Positions 11,300-22,300 of a stretch of 64,000 bases of DNA are shown here, in pieces (positions within the stretch are counted from its first letter, which is position 1; the number at the start of each line of letters is the position of its first letter). The stretch comes from Termitomyces sp. T153. Lineage: Eukaryota > Basidiomycota > Agaricomycetes > Agaricales > Lyophyllaceae. Where the stretch lies: positions 372,001 through 436,000 of the forward strand of contig JACKQL020000003.1 of assembly GCA_018296165.2 (NCBI GenBank), in the 5' to 3' direction. The notes below the pieces were generated by a model. The model was not told the origin of the DNA. It searched no databases and saw only the letters and a program-made list of their open reading frames with translations. Position numbers and translations under genes: made by a program.

Positions 11300-12235
11300 G
11301 CATGCCAAGAGCTGGGGGAGAAATTTGAGATAAGAACCTAGGCAACATATATTTTGTACTGAGAATACATATCACCTGTGACCAAAGCCAAACCCTCCTC
11401 ATGCTTGACCAAGAAGAATACATCAGATGCATACTTGAAAGGTATGGCATGAGTGACTGCAAGCCAAAGTACACCCCATTACTCCCTGGCATAGTCTTGA
11501 GCAGGTCCCAATGTACCACCACACTGGAACACTGAGAATTCATGGCAGACAAGCCATTCAATGAGGTCTTGGGGTCCATCATGTATGCACAGGTCAGGAT
11601 GTGACCTGACATTGCATTTCCCATGACATCACTCAGCTGTTTCATGAAAAATCCTGGAAAAGTGCATTGGGAGGCCCTCAAACATGTACTGTGATACCTG
11701 AAGACAATGGCCTATTATAAACTACAATATGGCAGCAAGGGCTACCAGGATTACACCCCCCATAGTTACTTCAACTTGGATTTTGCATCAGACATAGACA
11801 CCCAGTGCTCAGTGTCAGGAGAAGTCTTTATTCAAGCAGGGGGACCAATGTGCTGGAGCTCTAAATATCAATTGACTATGTCAACATTGATGATGGAGGT
11901 GGAGTATATAGCCCTGGAGAAGGCAGCAGAACACATACAGTGGATGTTTTCAGGCTTGAAGAAGATCAGTTTTGGGGTACCATTTCCATCCAAACTTTTG
12001 ATTGCCATTGCTGAGAACAAATGGGGACACAACTGTGTTAAGCACATCAACATCAGACATCACTATGTACACCAACTAGTCAAACAGGGAAAGGTTGATA
12101 TCACCTATGTACTGAGTGAGGATAATTTGGCAGACCTCTTCACAAAGCCTCTGACCCAACCATTAAACTTGATGTTTTGCAGGGAACTATGGCTTTACAA
12201 TGATGACATTGGTGTGCCTACTAGCTCAGGGGGAG
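11300..12235 (+). pseudogene. Copia-1 RT end and RNase H
   Basis: Positions 11300-11706 are broken by stops and a frameshift. The RNase H from 11707 is open to the 3' LTR: FNLDFASDIDTQCSVSGEVF, then MCWSSKYQLTMSTLMMEVEY (usual T-x-E-A-E-Y), KHINIRHHYVHQLVKQGKVD and ADLFTKPL. These are standard copia RNase H blocks; the first catalytic Asp is retained, and the Glu block reads M-E-V-E-Y. Confidence 0.85.
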
Positions 12236-12488
12236 TGTTGGAGAGGAGCCATCCATGATGTTAGATGGCACTGTGTGCAATGACATATAGATTAGGAAGT
12301 GAGGTGTAGATAAGAGCAGATCAGATATTAGACACACCTCAGTCTTTCATACACAGACTGAGGTGTGTTTCAAAGCCAATCACATGAATACCCTTACTGA
12401 CTCATTATAGCTTATATTGTCTGCAATAGGTGCATATCTACATAATACAGTCTTTCATACACAGACTGAGTTTATATTGTCTGCAATA
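12236..12488 (+). repeat. Copia-1 3' LTR
   Basis: 253 bases, same ends as the 5' LTR. It has about 62 extra bases in which a segment containing CTCAGTCT...AGACTGAG (8-base stem) occurs twice; the 5' LTR has only one. Followed by the GTACT duplication. Confidence 0.85.
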
Positions 12489-13294
12489 GTACTTACCTGT
12501 AATGACTGGTATTTTGAATAAAAAGAAAGGACTTTTCTCAATATACTTAAAATGCTGAAAACTGTAAGCATTTTGCCAAAAACAGTAGGCAGAGAAAGTA
12601 CTTAGCTTAACAAAAATACTACTCCAATGATCCTAGAAGTCAAAGAGTTGCCTACAGCAGCAATGACAAAGCCAGAGAAAAGGGTTGAGGGTTGAGCACT
12701 GAGCATATCACCTTATCAAAAGAACTTGATCAGAGTGATAGCCAACATGCCTAACAAAGTGGCAGTGCTGGCTATCCTCAGCATCTTGACAGGCTGGAGT
12801 TGAATTTAAAAACTTAGTTCATCTCACATACATCTTGTGTCACCATCAAAACCAAATGCTCCCAGAACACATGCTGCTAATAGCCTCAGCATAGGAGGGA
12901 AGAGCTTAGTGGAGGGAGGAAGGGCTTAGTGGAAAAAGGAAGGGGAAGACAAGCCTCACCATGCATTGCCAAGGCCTGCCCATATGGAACTCCAATGTCC
13001 AGACCTCCCATCAGCTGACTGCACTCCCAGACCACAATATAAATATATGGAAAAGTCCTGGTCTGTACAAGGGAGACAAGGTATAAAGAGGGGAGGATTT
13101 TGGAGGGAATAAGGCAAGCAATTACTTGCCATGGCTTGACCATCCCTAGGAAGTGGAGCACTTAGGCTTATGAGTGATTAGTTGCTTTGGGACTATTAGT
13201 TTAATACACTATTTGAGCCCACTTTGTCAGTTAGAGAACTATCTCTTGCTATTAAAGTAAAATTGATAAATCTATTGTTCAGTCTACTTCTACA
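12489..13294 (+). repeat. Possible older LTR (right part) containing Copia-1
   Basis: Between Copia-1 and Gypsy-1b there is no coding similarity. A TATA-like box (GGTATAAAGAGG, about 13079-13090) and an ATTAAAG signal (about 13250) are spaced as in an LTR. A TG (7518) and a CA (13294) would bound a repeat of about 827 bases. No perfect target duplication supports this, so the call is tentative. Confidence 0.3.
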
Positions 13295-14100
13295 AAGTGA
13301 GGACTAGTTTTACAAAGAGCTCTCAATATTGGCAAAACTAAGTATAGCATAATTGGTCAAGATTATATAACTTTGAACTTAGATTTTGCATCAGTGTTAG
13401 AGTTTGACAGGGGTCAAACAGATGATTTGGGAGTTTGGAGCTGGTGAGAGTTCTAAGTTTGAAGACTGATTGAGGTCAGAGGATTTAGGAATTGAGCCAG
13501 AGTTTTGTTGGAGAGTGGAATTAACAATTAGGTTGTATGTTAGAGTGATAGGTAATAGAGTCAATATGGGATGAGTGCCAGGAAATGGATAATGCTGGGA
13601 AACAGATAGTGCCAGGAAACTCAGGCTGGGAAACATATGTAGAAGATAGGCAATATTGAGACTAGGGTACTGACTACAGCAACATGGTACTTATAGTAGA
13701 GCTTTCTGGGTTTTTGGAGCAGTTTGGGTTGGATGAGAGTGCAGAGCATGGCACTAAGGCTTGAGCTGGGTTCCAAGACTAGGAGTGAGGCAGTAGTGCC
13801 TAAATGAGGTTAATGGTGCTGCTGGAGGTCTTTGACAAGTGTAGGACAGGTTCAGGGGTTCCATGGGTTAAGTCTGGAATTTCCACCTCAATAGGGAAGG
13901 TTGTTGATGCAGACTTGATGGTTTGATGGCAGGGCCTGATGGTAGGGGTTGATTGTGGGGTTAGGTGATCAGGTGGGTTGTTCAGGAAAAGCAGTCAGGG
14001 AACTAGGAAAGGGAGTGAGGACCATGGAGGGTGGTGGGTTACCACCTCATGGGCCCAGGTCAAGATCATGATCACCAGGCCTTCATCATCAGGCTGAACT

Positions 14101-14657
14101 GTGGGCCTGCATTCCCAGGAGAGTTCCTCAGAGTTTGTGCCAGAAGAGGGGGACAAACATGACAAGGATGACTTGCCAGTCCCAGTGCTAGTGGAGAAGG
14201 GAAAGGGTTGGGTAGCCTTCCTGTTCACCCCTGAGAGTTTGTTAGAGATGTTTAAGTTTGGTCCAGCAAGTTCTCACTGCAGAGGCTAGATTTTGAATTG
14301 GGGGGTGAGAGCAGACCTAGTGGAGTGGAGCTGAGCTTGGAGGAGGTGAGGGCCAGTCATTCAGAGATGGTGGTCCACAGTAAGTGTTGTGCTAATTCTC
14401 TGGCTGCTCTTGGCCCAAAACATCTATATGTGGCAGTTTTTGGGGAAGAACAGGGAACTGGTGTGCAAGCTCTGGGCATGGAACAAGTCAGTGCAGAAAC
14501 TACAGAGGCAGCAGAGGATTGCATGGAGCAACTAGCAGAGCAGCAGTGGCTGCTTGATGTGCAGTTATTGGAGGTCATTTGGTATTGGGCTTTGGCTGAA
14601 GGGAGACAACAGGAGATGTGGGCTTGTCTGGTGAGTCTTTGGGAGGTCAGGGTTTAG
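14101..14657 (+). pseudogene. Opposite-strand accessory reading frame of Gypsy-1b
   Basis: Two consecutive open stretches (14101-14289 and 14298-14657) lie antisense to the element, between its chromodomain and its expected 3' end. The first is acidic/basic (EEGDKHDKDDLPVPVLVEKG). The second is Glu/Gln/Leu-rich (EAAEDCMEQLAEQQWLLDVQ) and could form a coiled coil. It sits in the same position and orientation as the Zn2Cys6-like/coiled-coil frame of Gypsy-1 (42180-43310), but I do not see the cysteine cluster here. Confidence 0.4.
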
Positions 14658-15339
14658 GTGACTCTAATGATCTGGGATGAGGGGGTTACAGGAGAGGGGC
14701 AAGTCAATCAAGGTGAGGGGAGTTTGTGGGGTGACATGGTATGGGAACAGGTTTGGAGTGTGGACATGGCAGTGCAGGGGCTAGACTCAGAGTCCTGTGG
14801 TTTGTCAACTGGGTATTGGAGCTCCAGATACAGTCCCTGGATGAGTGATGGTTGTTCTCCAGATGCAAGGAATATCAACTGTAACAGTGCTGTGGAGACA
14901 CAGGCCCCAGGTGTTCAATCTGATGGAGGGTGATGATGAGGTGCAGCATCTGCAGGCATAGAGGCAGCTAGGTCCTGTCAAAAGTAGCATACTATTTCTT
15001 GTCAGATATACCATACCACTTTCTTGTTGTTCAAGACATCCTGTGTAACAAAGTTAGAATCAAGCAGAGCAAGTTGGTGATAATGAGGGTAGTGGAAGTG
15101 TAGCAGTAGTGTGAAGATATGGTAGGGATCTCAGAGATGAGGGCATTGGGAATCTTGAGGAGGGGGAATGTATTGGGGATGTCAAGGAGTGGGTGATGGC
15201 ATTGTGGGAATAGGATGGGGTAGATAAGATATGTAGCATAGGGGTGGTGAAGAGGGAAGGTACATATAAGTGGGAGTTGAATCCCTAGTGAATTTAAGGG
15301 ATGGAGGTTAGGCCCACAACTGTCCTCAGTCAAGGGGAT

Positions 15340-15960
15340 TGAGGATCCTGGAGTTTATGGAGGAAGAACCTCTGAAAGTCCTGGAGGGCATCTAGAGCTC
15401 CTCCAAGATTGTCAAGGGGTTCCCAAGTATCTTTCTCTGGGCCATACCCTATCTAGTGAATCAAGTAATGAACCTCCCCTCAGTGGAGTCAGAAGCCAAG
15501 AATCTTGTCCACTTTATATTGGTCTTTTCTGGAAACTTCAACTGGTGGAGTGGGTTTGATTTTGTGTCTAGAGAAGGTATACAGGTGGGTGTTACTCAAG
15601 GAGTTGGACATGGAAGACAGGGTGGAGGCCCTTCAATACCAGAGGAAGGCAGAGTTTGTGGGCATATAAGGAGACCTTTCAGAGGATCTTGAATGGGCTA
15701 AGGTGCTTGTGGTTGAGTTTGATCAAAGGTTGCTGAGTTTTGATGTGCTGTCAATTGAGCCATACCAGGGAGCCTATAGGCCAGTCTGGAGTGGGGTCTC
15801 ATTTAGAGAGCAAGCCTGGTTGGCAATGTTGATATCCTGACAGAAGTAGTCTTGGAAGGATTGGAGGTCATGTGCAACCTTGTGGACTATGCAGGAGGAA
15901 ATATTGTGGAGGAAGATGGACAGGTAGGGGTTGTAACTTTTGTTTGTGAAAAACAGGGAG
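15340..15960 (-). pseudogene. Gypsy-1b integrase C-terminus and chromodomain
   Basis: Minus-strand reading shows VSLFFTNKSYNPYLSIF (start of the integrase C-terminal region) and then the chromodomain: YKVDKILGF, VHYLIH, IGYGPEKDTWEPLDNLGG, DALQDFQRF. Chromodomains at the end of integrase direct insertion of such elements into heterochromatin. Two stops fall inside. Confidence 0.75.
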
Positions 15961-15963
15961 ACT

Positions 15964-16330
15964 CTAGAATAGGGGATGTTTTAAATTTGGAGGTATTGCT
16001 CCAAATACTGTCTGCTTAGTGAGATGACAGACACTGACCAGGATAGCATTATGACCATCAGAGTTCAGTAGCTCAACAATGTGGTTCATGGAGATCAAGT
16101 ACCAGAGTCTTTGTGGAAGGGGTTTTAGCAGTTGGAGGGGTTGGTGGTGAGGATTTGTGGTCATAGTGCTGTCAGAGGACATCCAGACATAGTTGTAAAA
16201 GGCCTAGTTCATATATCAGGCCATGGTAGAGCAGGAGAGTGTTATTGAGGGAGAGGAAGAAGGGGTGTTGAGTCTTGTTAGAGAGGGAGTTAGTCAGAGT
16301 TGCAGAGTGGAGCTGCGGATAGGAGGGGAG
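15964..16330 (-). pseudogene. Gypsy-1b integrase zinc region end and start of core
   Basis: Contains GLIYE (usual G-x-I-Y-V), then FYNYVWMSSD, LLKPLPQRLWYLISMNHIVE and AILVSVCHLTKQTVFGAIP, which match the integrase core start, with the first catalytic Asp as Asn (M-N-H-I). The core stops after this point and jumps to the C-terminal part, so the second Asp and the Glu are deleted. Confidence 0.75.
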
Positions 16331-16345
16331 GTGGGTTGGTGGGGG

Positions 16346-17011
16346 TTATTTGCAGGGTTCCAGGGATTGTGGGTCCTTAAAGTAATTGTCCTTCAGGATA
16401 ATGGTCAGATTGTTTGAGGAGAGGGTCATGGTTTTGAGATAGAGAAGGGGTGCTGCATCATTCTCTCCTTCAAGGTCCCTAAAGAGGGGTTGGTGGTAGG
16501 AGAAGAGGTTTGCTGGGGGTTGGTTGGTCCAGGTTGTCTTCTTTGATGGTAGGAGCATGGCAGGATTGGAGCCAGATTACCACTGCCAAGTACATGTACC
16601 CTGTCTTAATGACATAGTCATAGTTCTGCGGTCCATGTCAGAGTTGGCTTCATGCAGCTATGAGAGTCCCAAGATTAGTGGAGTGGCCCTATAGAGTTGT
16701 GTGATCATTTGGTCAACCAGGAGTTCAAGACTGTTGAGTAGGGATATAATGTTGACATGGTGGTGGGAGATGAGGCCCAAGTGAGTTGGGTTCCCATCAA
16801 ATAGTTGGAGTGACTGGAGTGTTCAGTTCCTTTCTGGGAAGTTTGAGGTCCATTGCAGCAAATGAGGGCAGCATAGGCCTTACCTCTTGACTGGTGCATG
16901 ATGTCAATCATGAAAAACTTGCAGAGTTAGACTGGAGGCTTCCCTGGTTGCACACATGTGATGAGGGGGTTTTTTGGAGGGAGGGGGGTTGGAAGGGGAT
17001 AGAGAGGCTAC
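16346..17011 (-). pseudogene. Gypsy-1b gag end, retropepsin remnant and integrase spacer
   Basis: Positions 16720-16600 read ELLVDQMITQLYRATPLILG, then L-H-E-A-N-S-D-M-D, the end of a retropepsin (usual P-x-x-L-G-L-P-W-L and N-P-x-x-D). From 16558 downward is the Ser/Leu-rich spacer that lies between RNase H and integrase. The direct join of protease to spacer near 16560 marks the deletion of RT and RNase H. Confidence 0.6.
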
Positions 17012-17214
17012 TGTAAGGGCAACCTCTAGAGGCTGTGGCTCAATCACACAGCTGGAAGGAGGAAATCCAAAGTCTATCAACAGTAGTGGCACAGCAGAAA
17101 CCAACTATGTATCTGGCAGAGGGAAATCCAAAGAGAACAAGTCTAAGGATTCTAGTTGCTAGGACTGCAAATTTACAGAAATGAACCATGGGAAATACTA
17201 TGGGAAACATGACA
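17012..17214 (-). repeat. Gypsy-2 LTR fragment
   Basis: It begins TGTAAGGGCAACCTCTAGAG and shares the first 150 bases with the Gypsy-2 LTRs at 18793, 45639 and 57137. In the element's own orientation (minus) this is the LTR 3' end. The other end is truncated or changed; a possible end at CATGACA (17208-17214) has no duplication. Confidence 0.65.
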
Positions 17215-18792
17215 TTGTCCAATGTCATGATCAAAGTGATGTGACCCAAAAATGTTTTGGAATGCCTCCACCAACACTAGCTCTATCTGAAGCCTCAGAA
17301 GTATGAGTTTAACTAGACTAAGGTTGAGTACCTAGGTTTGATCATCTCACATGGAATGGTAGAGATGGATCCTGTTCAGGTGACAGGTGTAGCAGAGTGG
17401 CCTGAGCCAAGGAACAAGACAGAAGTACAGGCCATTCTAGGGTTTGTTAACTTCTACTGGATGTTCATACAGGATTTCTCCCACCATGCCCATCCCCTCT
17501 TTGGCCTCACTGCTAAGGACACAGCATGGCAATGGGAGTCCTTGTAGAAAGTTGCTTTTGAAACTCTGAAGCAAGCCATTGCCTCAAAACCAGTCCTCCT
17601 GTTCCTGGATGATGACTCTCCCTTCCATGTTAAAACTGATAGCTTGGACTTTGCCATGGGAGCAGTTCTCTCTCAGCAGTCAAAGAAGGATGGCAAGTGG
17701 CATTCCATAGCCTTCTACTCTGAGAGCCTTAATGCAGTAGAACAGAACTACAATATGCATGGCAAGTAAATGCTTGCCATTATTTGATCCTTTGAATGGC
17801 AGCATTTCCCTGAGAGTGCATGGCATAAGTTTAAAGTCTGGACAGACCCTAAGAATCTTGAGTACTTTTGTATAGCAAAGAAGCTCAATTGACACCAAGC
17901 TTGGTGGTACCTGTATCTGGCCAACTTTGACTTCTCACTGCATCACAAACCTGGACAGAGCATAGGCAAACCAGACACAATGTCTAGGCATGCTGATTAT
18001 AATACTAGAGCAGGGGAGAATGACAACATCATCCTCCTCAAGCCTGAGCTCTTTGCCATTCATGCTCTAGAAGGGATCATGGTCCAAGAAGATGAGGCAG
18101 ATATCCTCAAGGACATTGGACAAGAAAATTGAGAGAGTGCGTAAGAGGATGTGGTTGCCCAGGCTGCTCAGGCTCTACAAGCCTGGCAAGCCAGTGGAGT
18201 TAAGTCAGTGCATGCAGATGAGTGGGGTCTTCAAGATGGGCTTCTAATCTTCTGAGGACACATCTATGTGCCTAACATTTTGAAACTCTGCTGGCACATT
18301 GTAGAGCAACACCATGACTCTTGTGTAGCCAGGCACCCTGGTAGATGGAGGATACTAGAGCTGGTGTTCTGGAACTACTGGTGGCCTCAGATATCCTGGT
18401 ATGTAAGCACCTACAATAGCACTGTGATCTTTGTTTCTGCACCAAGCCTGGTTGCAAGTCACCCATGGATCAGCTCCACCCTCTACTTATCTCAGCTGCT
18501 TGCTAGAGTGTTGCTTCAGTAGACTTTGCTGTCAAACTCCCAGATGCTCATGAGTACAATGCTGTAATGTTAGTGGTGGACCTCTATGGTAAACAAGCTC
18601 ACTTCATCTCTACCCACACCACATGCCCTGCTTTGAGAGTAGCTAGCCTGTATTTGAAGAATGTTTGGAAGCTCCATGGTTTGTCTGATGGGTATGTCTA
18701 TGAATGAGGCCCCTAGTTTGTGGCTGTGTTCACTTGGGAACTGTTTCACCTGCTGGCAGTGAAGCTCCACACCACTACAGCTTATCAGCCTC
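17215..18792 (+). pseudogene. Gypsy-2 RT end, RNase H and integrase fragment
   Basis: Reads VEYLGLIISHGMVEMDPVQV, GFVNFYWMFIQDFSHHAHPL (RT thumb), SPFHVKTDSLDFAMGAVLSQ and KWHSIAFYSESLN (RNase H), HHKPGQSIGKPDTMSRHADY, then integrase: GHIYVPNILKL, HPGRWRILELVFWNYWWPQ and the core with Q-T-L-L-S-N-S-Q in place of the usual V-D-F-I. It stops at 18792 where a Gypsy-2 LTR in the opposite orientation begins. Many stops. No catalytic RT palm is present; the fragment starts just after it. Confidence 0.85.
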
Positions 18793-19174
18793 TGTAAGGG
18801 CAACCTCTAGAGGCTGTGGCTCCATCACACAACTGGCAAAGGGAGATCCAAAGTCTATTCAGCACTGTACAGTGTCTACAAGTATAACTACACACCTGGC
18901 AAAGAGAGATCCAAAGAGAACAAGTCTGAGGACCTCCCTAGGCCAAATGCTACATTCTAGGCCTTCAGACTTGTAGAACACAACTGTACAGTAGGACAGA
19001 AAAGTCATGTGCCTCTCTTGATAAGTTGGGGCATGTGACCCAATGAGAAAATATGATCAAAAGATAGTTTTTGGTCAGAGGTACTTGTGACCCAAAGATG
19101 GGAGGTCCACAATGAGTGGTTGTCTCAGACTCAAAGAAACAATCCAGGGGTTCAGCCACAGTGGTCCCCTGACA
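18793..19174 (-). repeat. Gypsy-2 3' LTR (minus orientation)
   Basis: On the minus strand it reads TGTCAGGGGACCACTGTGGC at its start and GGTTGCCCTTACA at its end. It directly follows a minus-strand polypurine tract (AAGGGGGGGGTGA, 19187-19175) and the chromodomain at 19176-19576, which shows that these LTRs belong to Gypsy-2. 382 bases. Confidence 0.8.
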
Positions 19175-19576
19175 TCACCCCCCCCCTTAGCATGTGGTGT
19201 CTTGACATACTGGGTAGAAAAAGTCATGAATTGCCTGGTCAGCTGCTGAAATGGGGTAGATGCCTTGAATGGCTTTCAGAGCATTGGTATGCCTGCAGTA
19301 GAAATCCCAGACCAGGGCAGGTGCATGTATATTGGCCTGTGGTTCCTAAGAAATGTCCTCAATGCCATATTTCTTCCATTTCACCTTGAACTGCAACTTC
19401 CCTTGGAATATCCTGCAATCCAAAATTTCATCCACTTCATACTCTTCTTCATCATTGATCAGGACTGGTGGTGGGAGTAGCTTAGAGTGGTGGTCAGGGA
19501 TTGGATCCTCCAGAGCTGAGAACTGTTTAATGACATTGAAGACTGGGTGTAAATTGGCATAGGCCTGTTGGGAGCC
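19175..19576 (-). pseudogene. Gypsy-2 chromodomain, 3' end of a minus-strand copy
   Basis: Minus-strand blocks: ANLHPVFNVIKQFSALEDPI, then PPPVLIDDEEEYEVDEILDC, LQFKVKWKKYGIEDIS, EPQANIHAPALVWDFYCRH. This is a chromodomain with the usual Y-x-V-E/D-x-I-L-D, V-K-W-x-G-Y and W-E-P blocks. It ends close to the polypurine tract of the LTR. The upstream part is cut by the Gypsy-3 LTR at 19577. Confidence 0.85.
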
Positions 19577-19871
19577 TATAATGGAGCAGCCATTACTATC
19601 TTTACTCTACATTATTTTGTAATTATTTAACTATATGGATAGCATCACATGATGCTATCCCTCAAACTACTATACTTTTACTTATTAAGGCAGCACCTTC
19701 CTTCATACTTTGTAGACAGAACTAATGACTGGTTTTGACTTATGGAGTGTGAACTGTAAGCTGCACAAACCATAATGGAAATGTCACACTTTTCAAGTCA
19801 AACAAGTGTTAACTTGTTTGCAAAGCAGGAACCCAAACTTCTGTAAAAGAAGCTCACTGCCACTAGTTACA
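19577..19871 (+). repeat. Gypsy-3 5' LTR, copy 1
   Basis: It begins TATAATGGAGCAGCCATTAC (TG changed to TA) and ends AGTTACA. The matching repeat of copy 2 is 60564-60866. It contains ATAGCATCACATGATGCTAT (19637-19656), an inverted repeat. The LTR end is inferred from the TG...CA rule; gag begins only about 38 bases later. Confidence 0.7.
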
Positions 19872-19908
19872 ATTAGCATGTTAAAATTCTTGATGTGCAC
19901 CTTCCACA

Positions 19909-22300
19909 ATGAGCACTGTGGTGACCATGGAAGGTCAGGTGCCACAGAAGGTCAGCTTGACTCTTCAATGGTGAGTATACTGATGAGAAGCAAAGAGGAC
20001 TTTTCTTATAGGGCCTGCAGCCCTCTACAATTGAGAGCTGGTCCCATGCTGAGTATGCAATTGGCAGCCCCAGCAGCATTCATTGAGACAATACCAGAGG
20101 ACGTCAGAGACACCTTGGATATGGATAGTAAGGCTCATACAGATGGCATCCTTTGTCAAAGGGTGATGGTGTTCTAGCAAAACCATGTTGAGGTTCCCAA
20201 GACCTCAACTCAGCAATGTTTAGCTGCTAGAGTAGCTAAACACATTGCAATTTAGAGGTCATTGGGAGACAATGTGATCCCAACAGATTCAGTGAAGTAC
20301 ATGGATATTTACTTGCTCTTCTTAGCACAGGAGGTAATGGATTACCTCTAGCAAAAGAAGCTATGGGGATTGTAGGCATTGTCTGTGATGCTGTCACTAT
20401 ATCTTGGTGGGGCTTATGTGCCCCAATTATTCCCATTCAACAAAGTGTTGACTCTGTTGCAAGCACCACAACAGCCTGGTGAAACACCATGTGATTATGC
20501 AGCTAAGCAGGCTGCAGTGGATTGTCAATAACAGACCATATTGGGCACAATTGTAGCACCAGACTTGGTGTCTACAGACATGGGGTTGGTGATTACAGTA
20601 GAGCAGCCTATAGTGTGGCATAGGCCTGGTGGGTCTATATGGAGAGTGCTGACTTGGGAAGATTGAATTGCCCTACAGTGATTTTGCAATGGGGATATGG
20701 AGGACTTTGGACAGTACTACATGAATGATCAAGGAGTGGTGTTCCAAGAGAAATACTGCCTATGATGCATGGCTGGAGGGGTACATTCCACCAGAACAAA
20801 CCAGACCAGTTAAGAAGGAGGAGTGAGATTCTCACTTCTCTCTCAGAGACAAACACACTGAGACTAGACAGAGCCCTGCAGAGTCCCAGAGACATGTGGG
20901 TCAAGAAGCAAATGCTCCTTCAACCTGATCTGGGGAAAGAATTGTGAGCAGGGGAGAACCTGGACAGGGATCACCAGATAGTGATCCTGTGTCCTCTCCA
21001 CCCTCAATGCCACACCATGGACCTCAGGGTCCAGGAGGAGGTGGAGGTCCAGGAGGAGGACCACCTTTCCCTGATTGTGGACCACCACTACCCCTGGGAG
21101 AGGGTCCACCTGGCCCAGGAGGACCAGATAATGGCCCCTCTGGCAAGAATGATAGTGTGGGATGCAGAGCTGTAAGAAAGAGAACTACAGTCCTCCCGGA
21201 GAGACAGCTGCAGTGGTTTCCAATGCTGTCACAACACTGTGGATGCTTCATTACTCCAGGAGTGGAAGAAGCCCATGAATATCATTGCCAGATAATGCAT
21301 GATTGCCTGAGAGTGGTGATGGAGCAGTTGCTTGCAGTACAACTAGCAATACTAGAAGGACTCAAGCTGAGATGGAGTGATCCATCAAAAATAATCACTC
21401 CTTATATAGGGTCTGCCAAGTTCAGCAAACTTGAAGACTGGCTAATGAGCATCTGTGTGTTCTACTTTATAGCTCAGTATGGTGGAGATGAGCACAATTG
21501 CAAGAAAGTCCTGATTTTAATGGACTTTCTAGCTGTGGGCACACTGAAGTGGTACTTATGACATGTGATACATGTCAATAAGGCCCAGTCCCACTGAAGG
21601 TTTGAGGATGTGATTTTTGGACTGTATGATTGATTTGCACAGCCTTCAATGATGCAAGATGCATGCAATGGTTTCCACAACACAGTATATGCAGTTAAAG
21701 AGGGGGTGCAAGGCTTTTATGATGCCTTGCTCAACTATGTGCAAAACATAGCTGTGTTCCTCAACAAATTTATTATTTGTGAGTAGTTTTTAGAGGGAAT
21801 ACCCTCTGACATGCTTGTGGTGCTAATATGCAACAGTGGACTGGCTCCCAAAGTGAACACAATTGAGGAGTTTGTTTCAGAGGCTAGGCCTATGAAAATA
21901 GCATTAAGACTGCTGCACACTACTTAGAGTGCAGCAAGAAGAGTTGGTTAGGATGGCAGCTGTTGCTAGCAGCAGTGCAGTCTCCAGCAATTGGGACTGC
22001 AATAGCTAAGAGGACAGAGGTGACTGGACAACATAGTTGGTTACAGCCATCTGGGTCAGCTAAGGGGCCTGCTATGCACATAGCCTTGAGACCTATGCAG
22101 CTAAGAGGCAGTATGGGCCAGGGGCCTTCCTAGCCTATGGCTGCAGTGCAGGCAGCAAGGAAACATCTTGCTGCAAAGAAGGATGTAGTGGCTATAGCAC
22201 CAGGCCAACCAGGCAAGAATGCCAGGCAGTCTGCTAACTGTTATAAGTGCAGAAAGTTTGGGCATTTTGCAAACAGAAATAAGCCAGCTCCCTGAGTATT
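19909..22300 (+). pseudogene. Gypsy-3 gag, copy 1
   Basis: It starts with ATG at 19909, matched by the ATG of copy 2 at 60903. An N-terminal domain of some 340 codons (IPEDVRDTLDMDS, ARVAKHIAI, PQQPGETPCDY, RVLTWED, GDMEDFGQYY) precedes a Gly/Pro-rich linker (20990-21140). The capsid follows (FSKLEDWLMSICVFYF, LAVGTLKWYL, then DAcNGFHN-type sequence and GVQGFYDALLNYV), typical of basidiomycete gypsy gag. The zinc knuckle CYKCRKFGHFANRN (22239-22280) has its last Cys replaced by Asn. Interrupted by many stops. Confidence 0.8.

Larger units (their letters stand above)
7539..12493 (+). mobile_element. Copia-1: complete Ty1/copia retrotransposon with target duplications
   Basis: It is flanked by perfect GTACT direct repeats (7539-7543 and 12489-12493). 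It has a 5' LTR (7544-7734) and 3' LTR (12236-12488) and a gag - protease - integrase - RT - RNase H order, which defines copia. The purine tract CAGGGGGAG lies just before the 3' LTR. Coding is broken by TGA codons at 10439 and 10448, by another at 11297, and by at least one frameshift, but long stretches remain open. It seems one of the younger elements here, since its LTRs still align closely apart from one indel. Confidence 0.93.
13380..17011 (-). mobile_element. Gypsy-1b: internally deleted Ty3/gypsy element
   Basis: On the minus strand: end of retropepsin (16911-16560), RNase H/integrase spacer (16558-16346), start of integrase (about 16250-15964), integrase C-terminus (about 15960-15600) and chromodomain (about 15575-15350). 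RT and RNase H are missing between the protease and the spacer, and the middle of the integrase core, with the second Asp and the Glu, is also missing. Downstream lies an opposite-strand reading frame (14298-14657), as in Gypsy-1. No LTR was identified; the right end is cut by a Gypsy-2 LTR fragment at 17012. Confidence 0.7.

Noticed and set aside
7518..13319. Target duplication for the putative old LTR around Copia-1
   Set aside because: CAGAG (7513-7517) against AAGTG or AAGAG on the right does not match well; I kept the LTR only as a low-confidence call.
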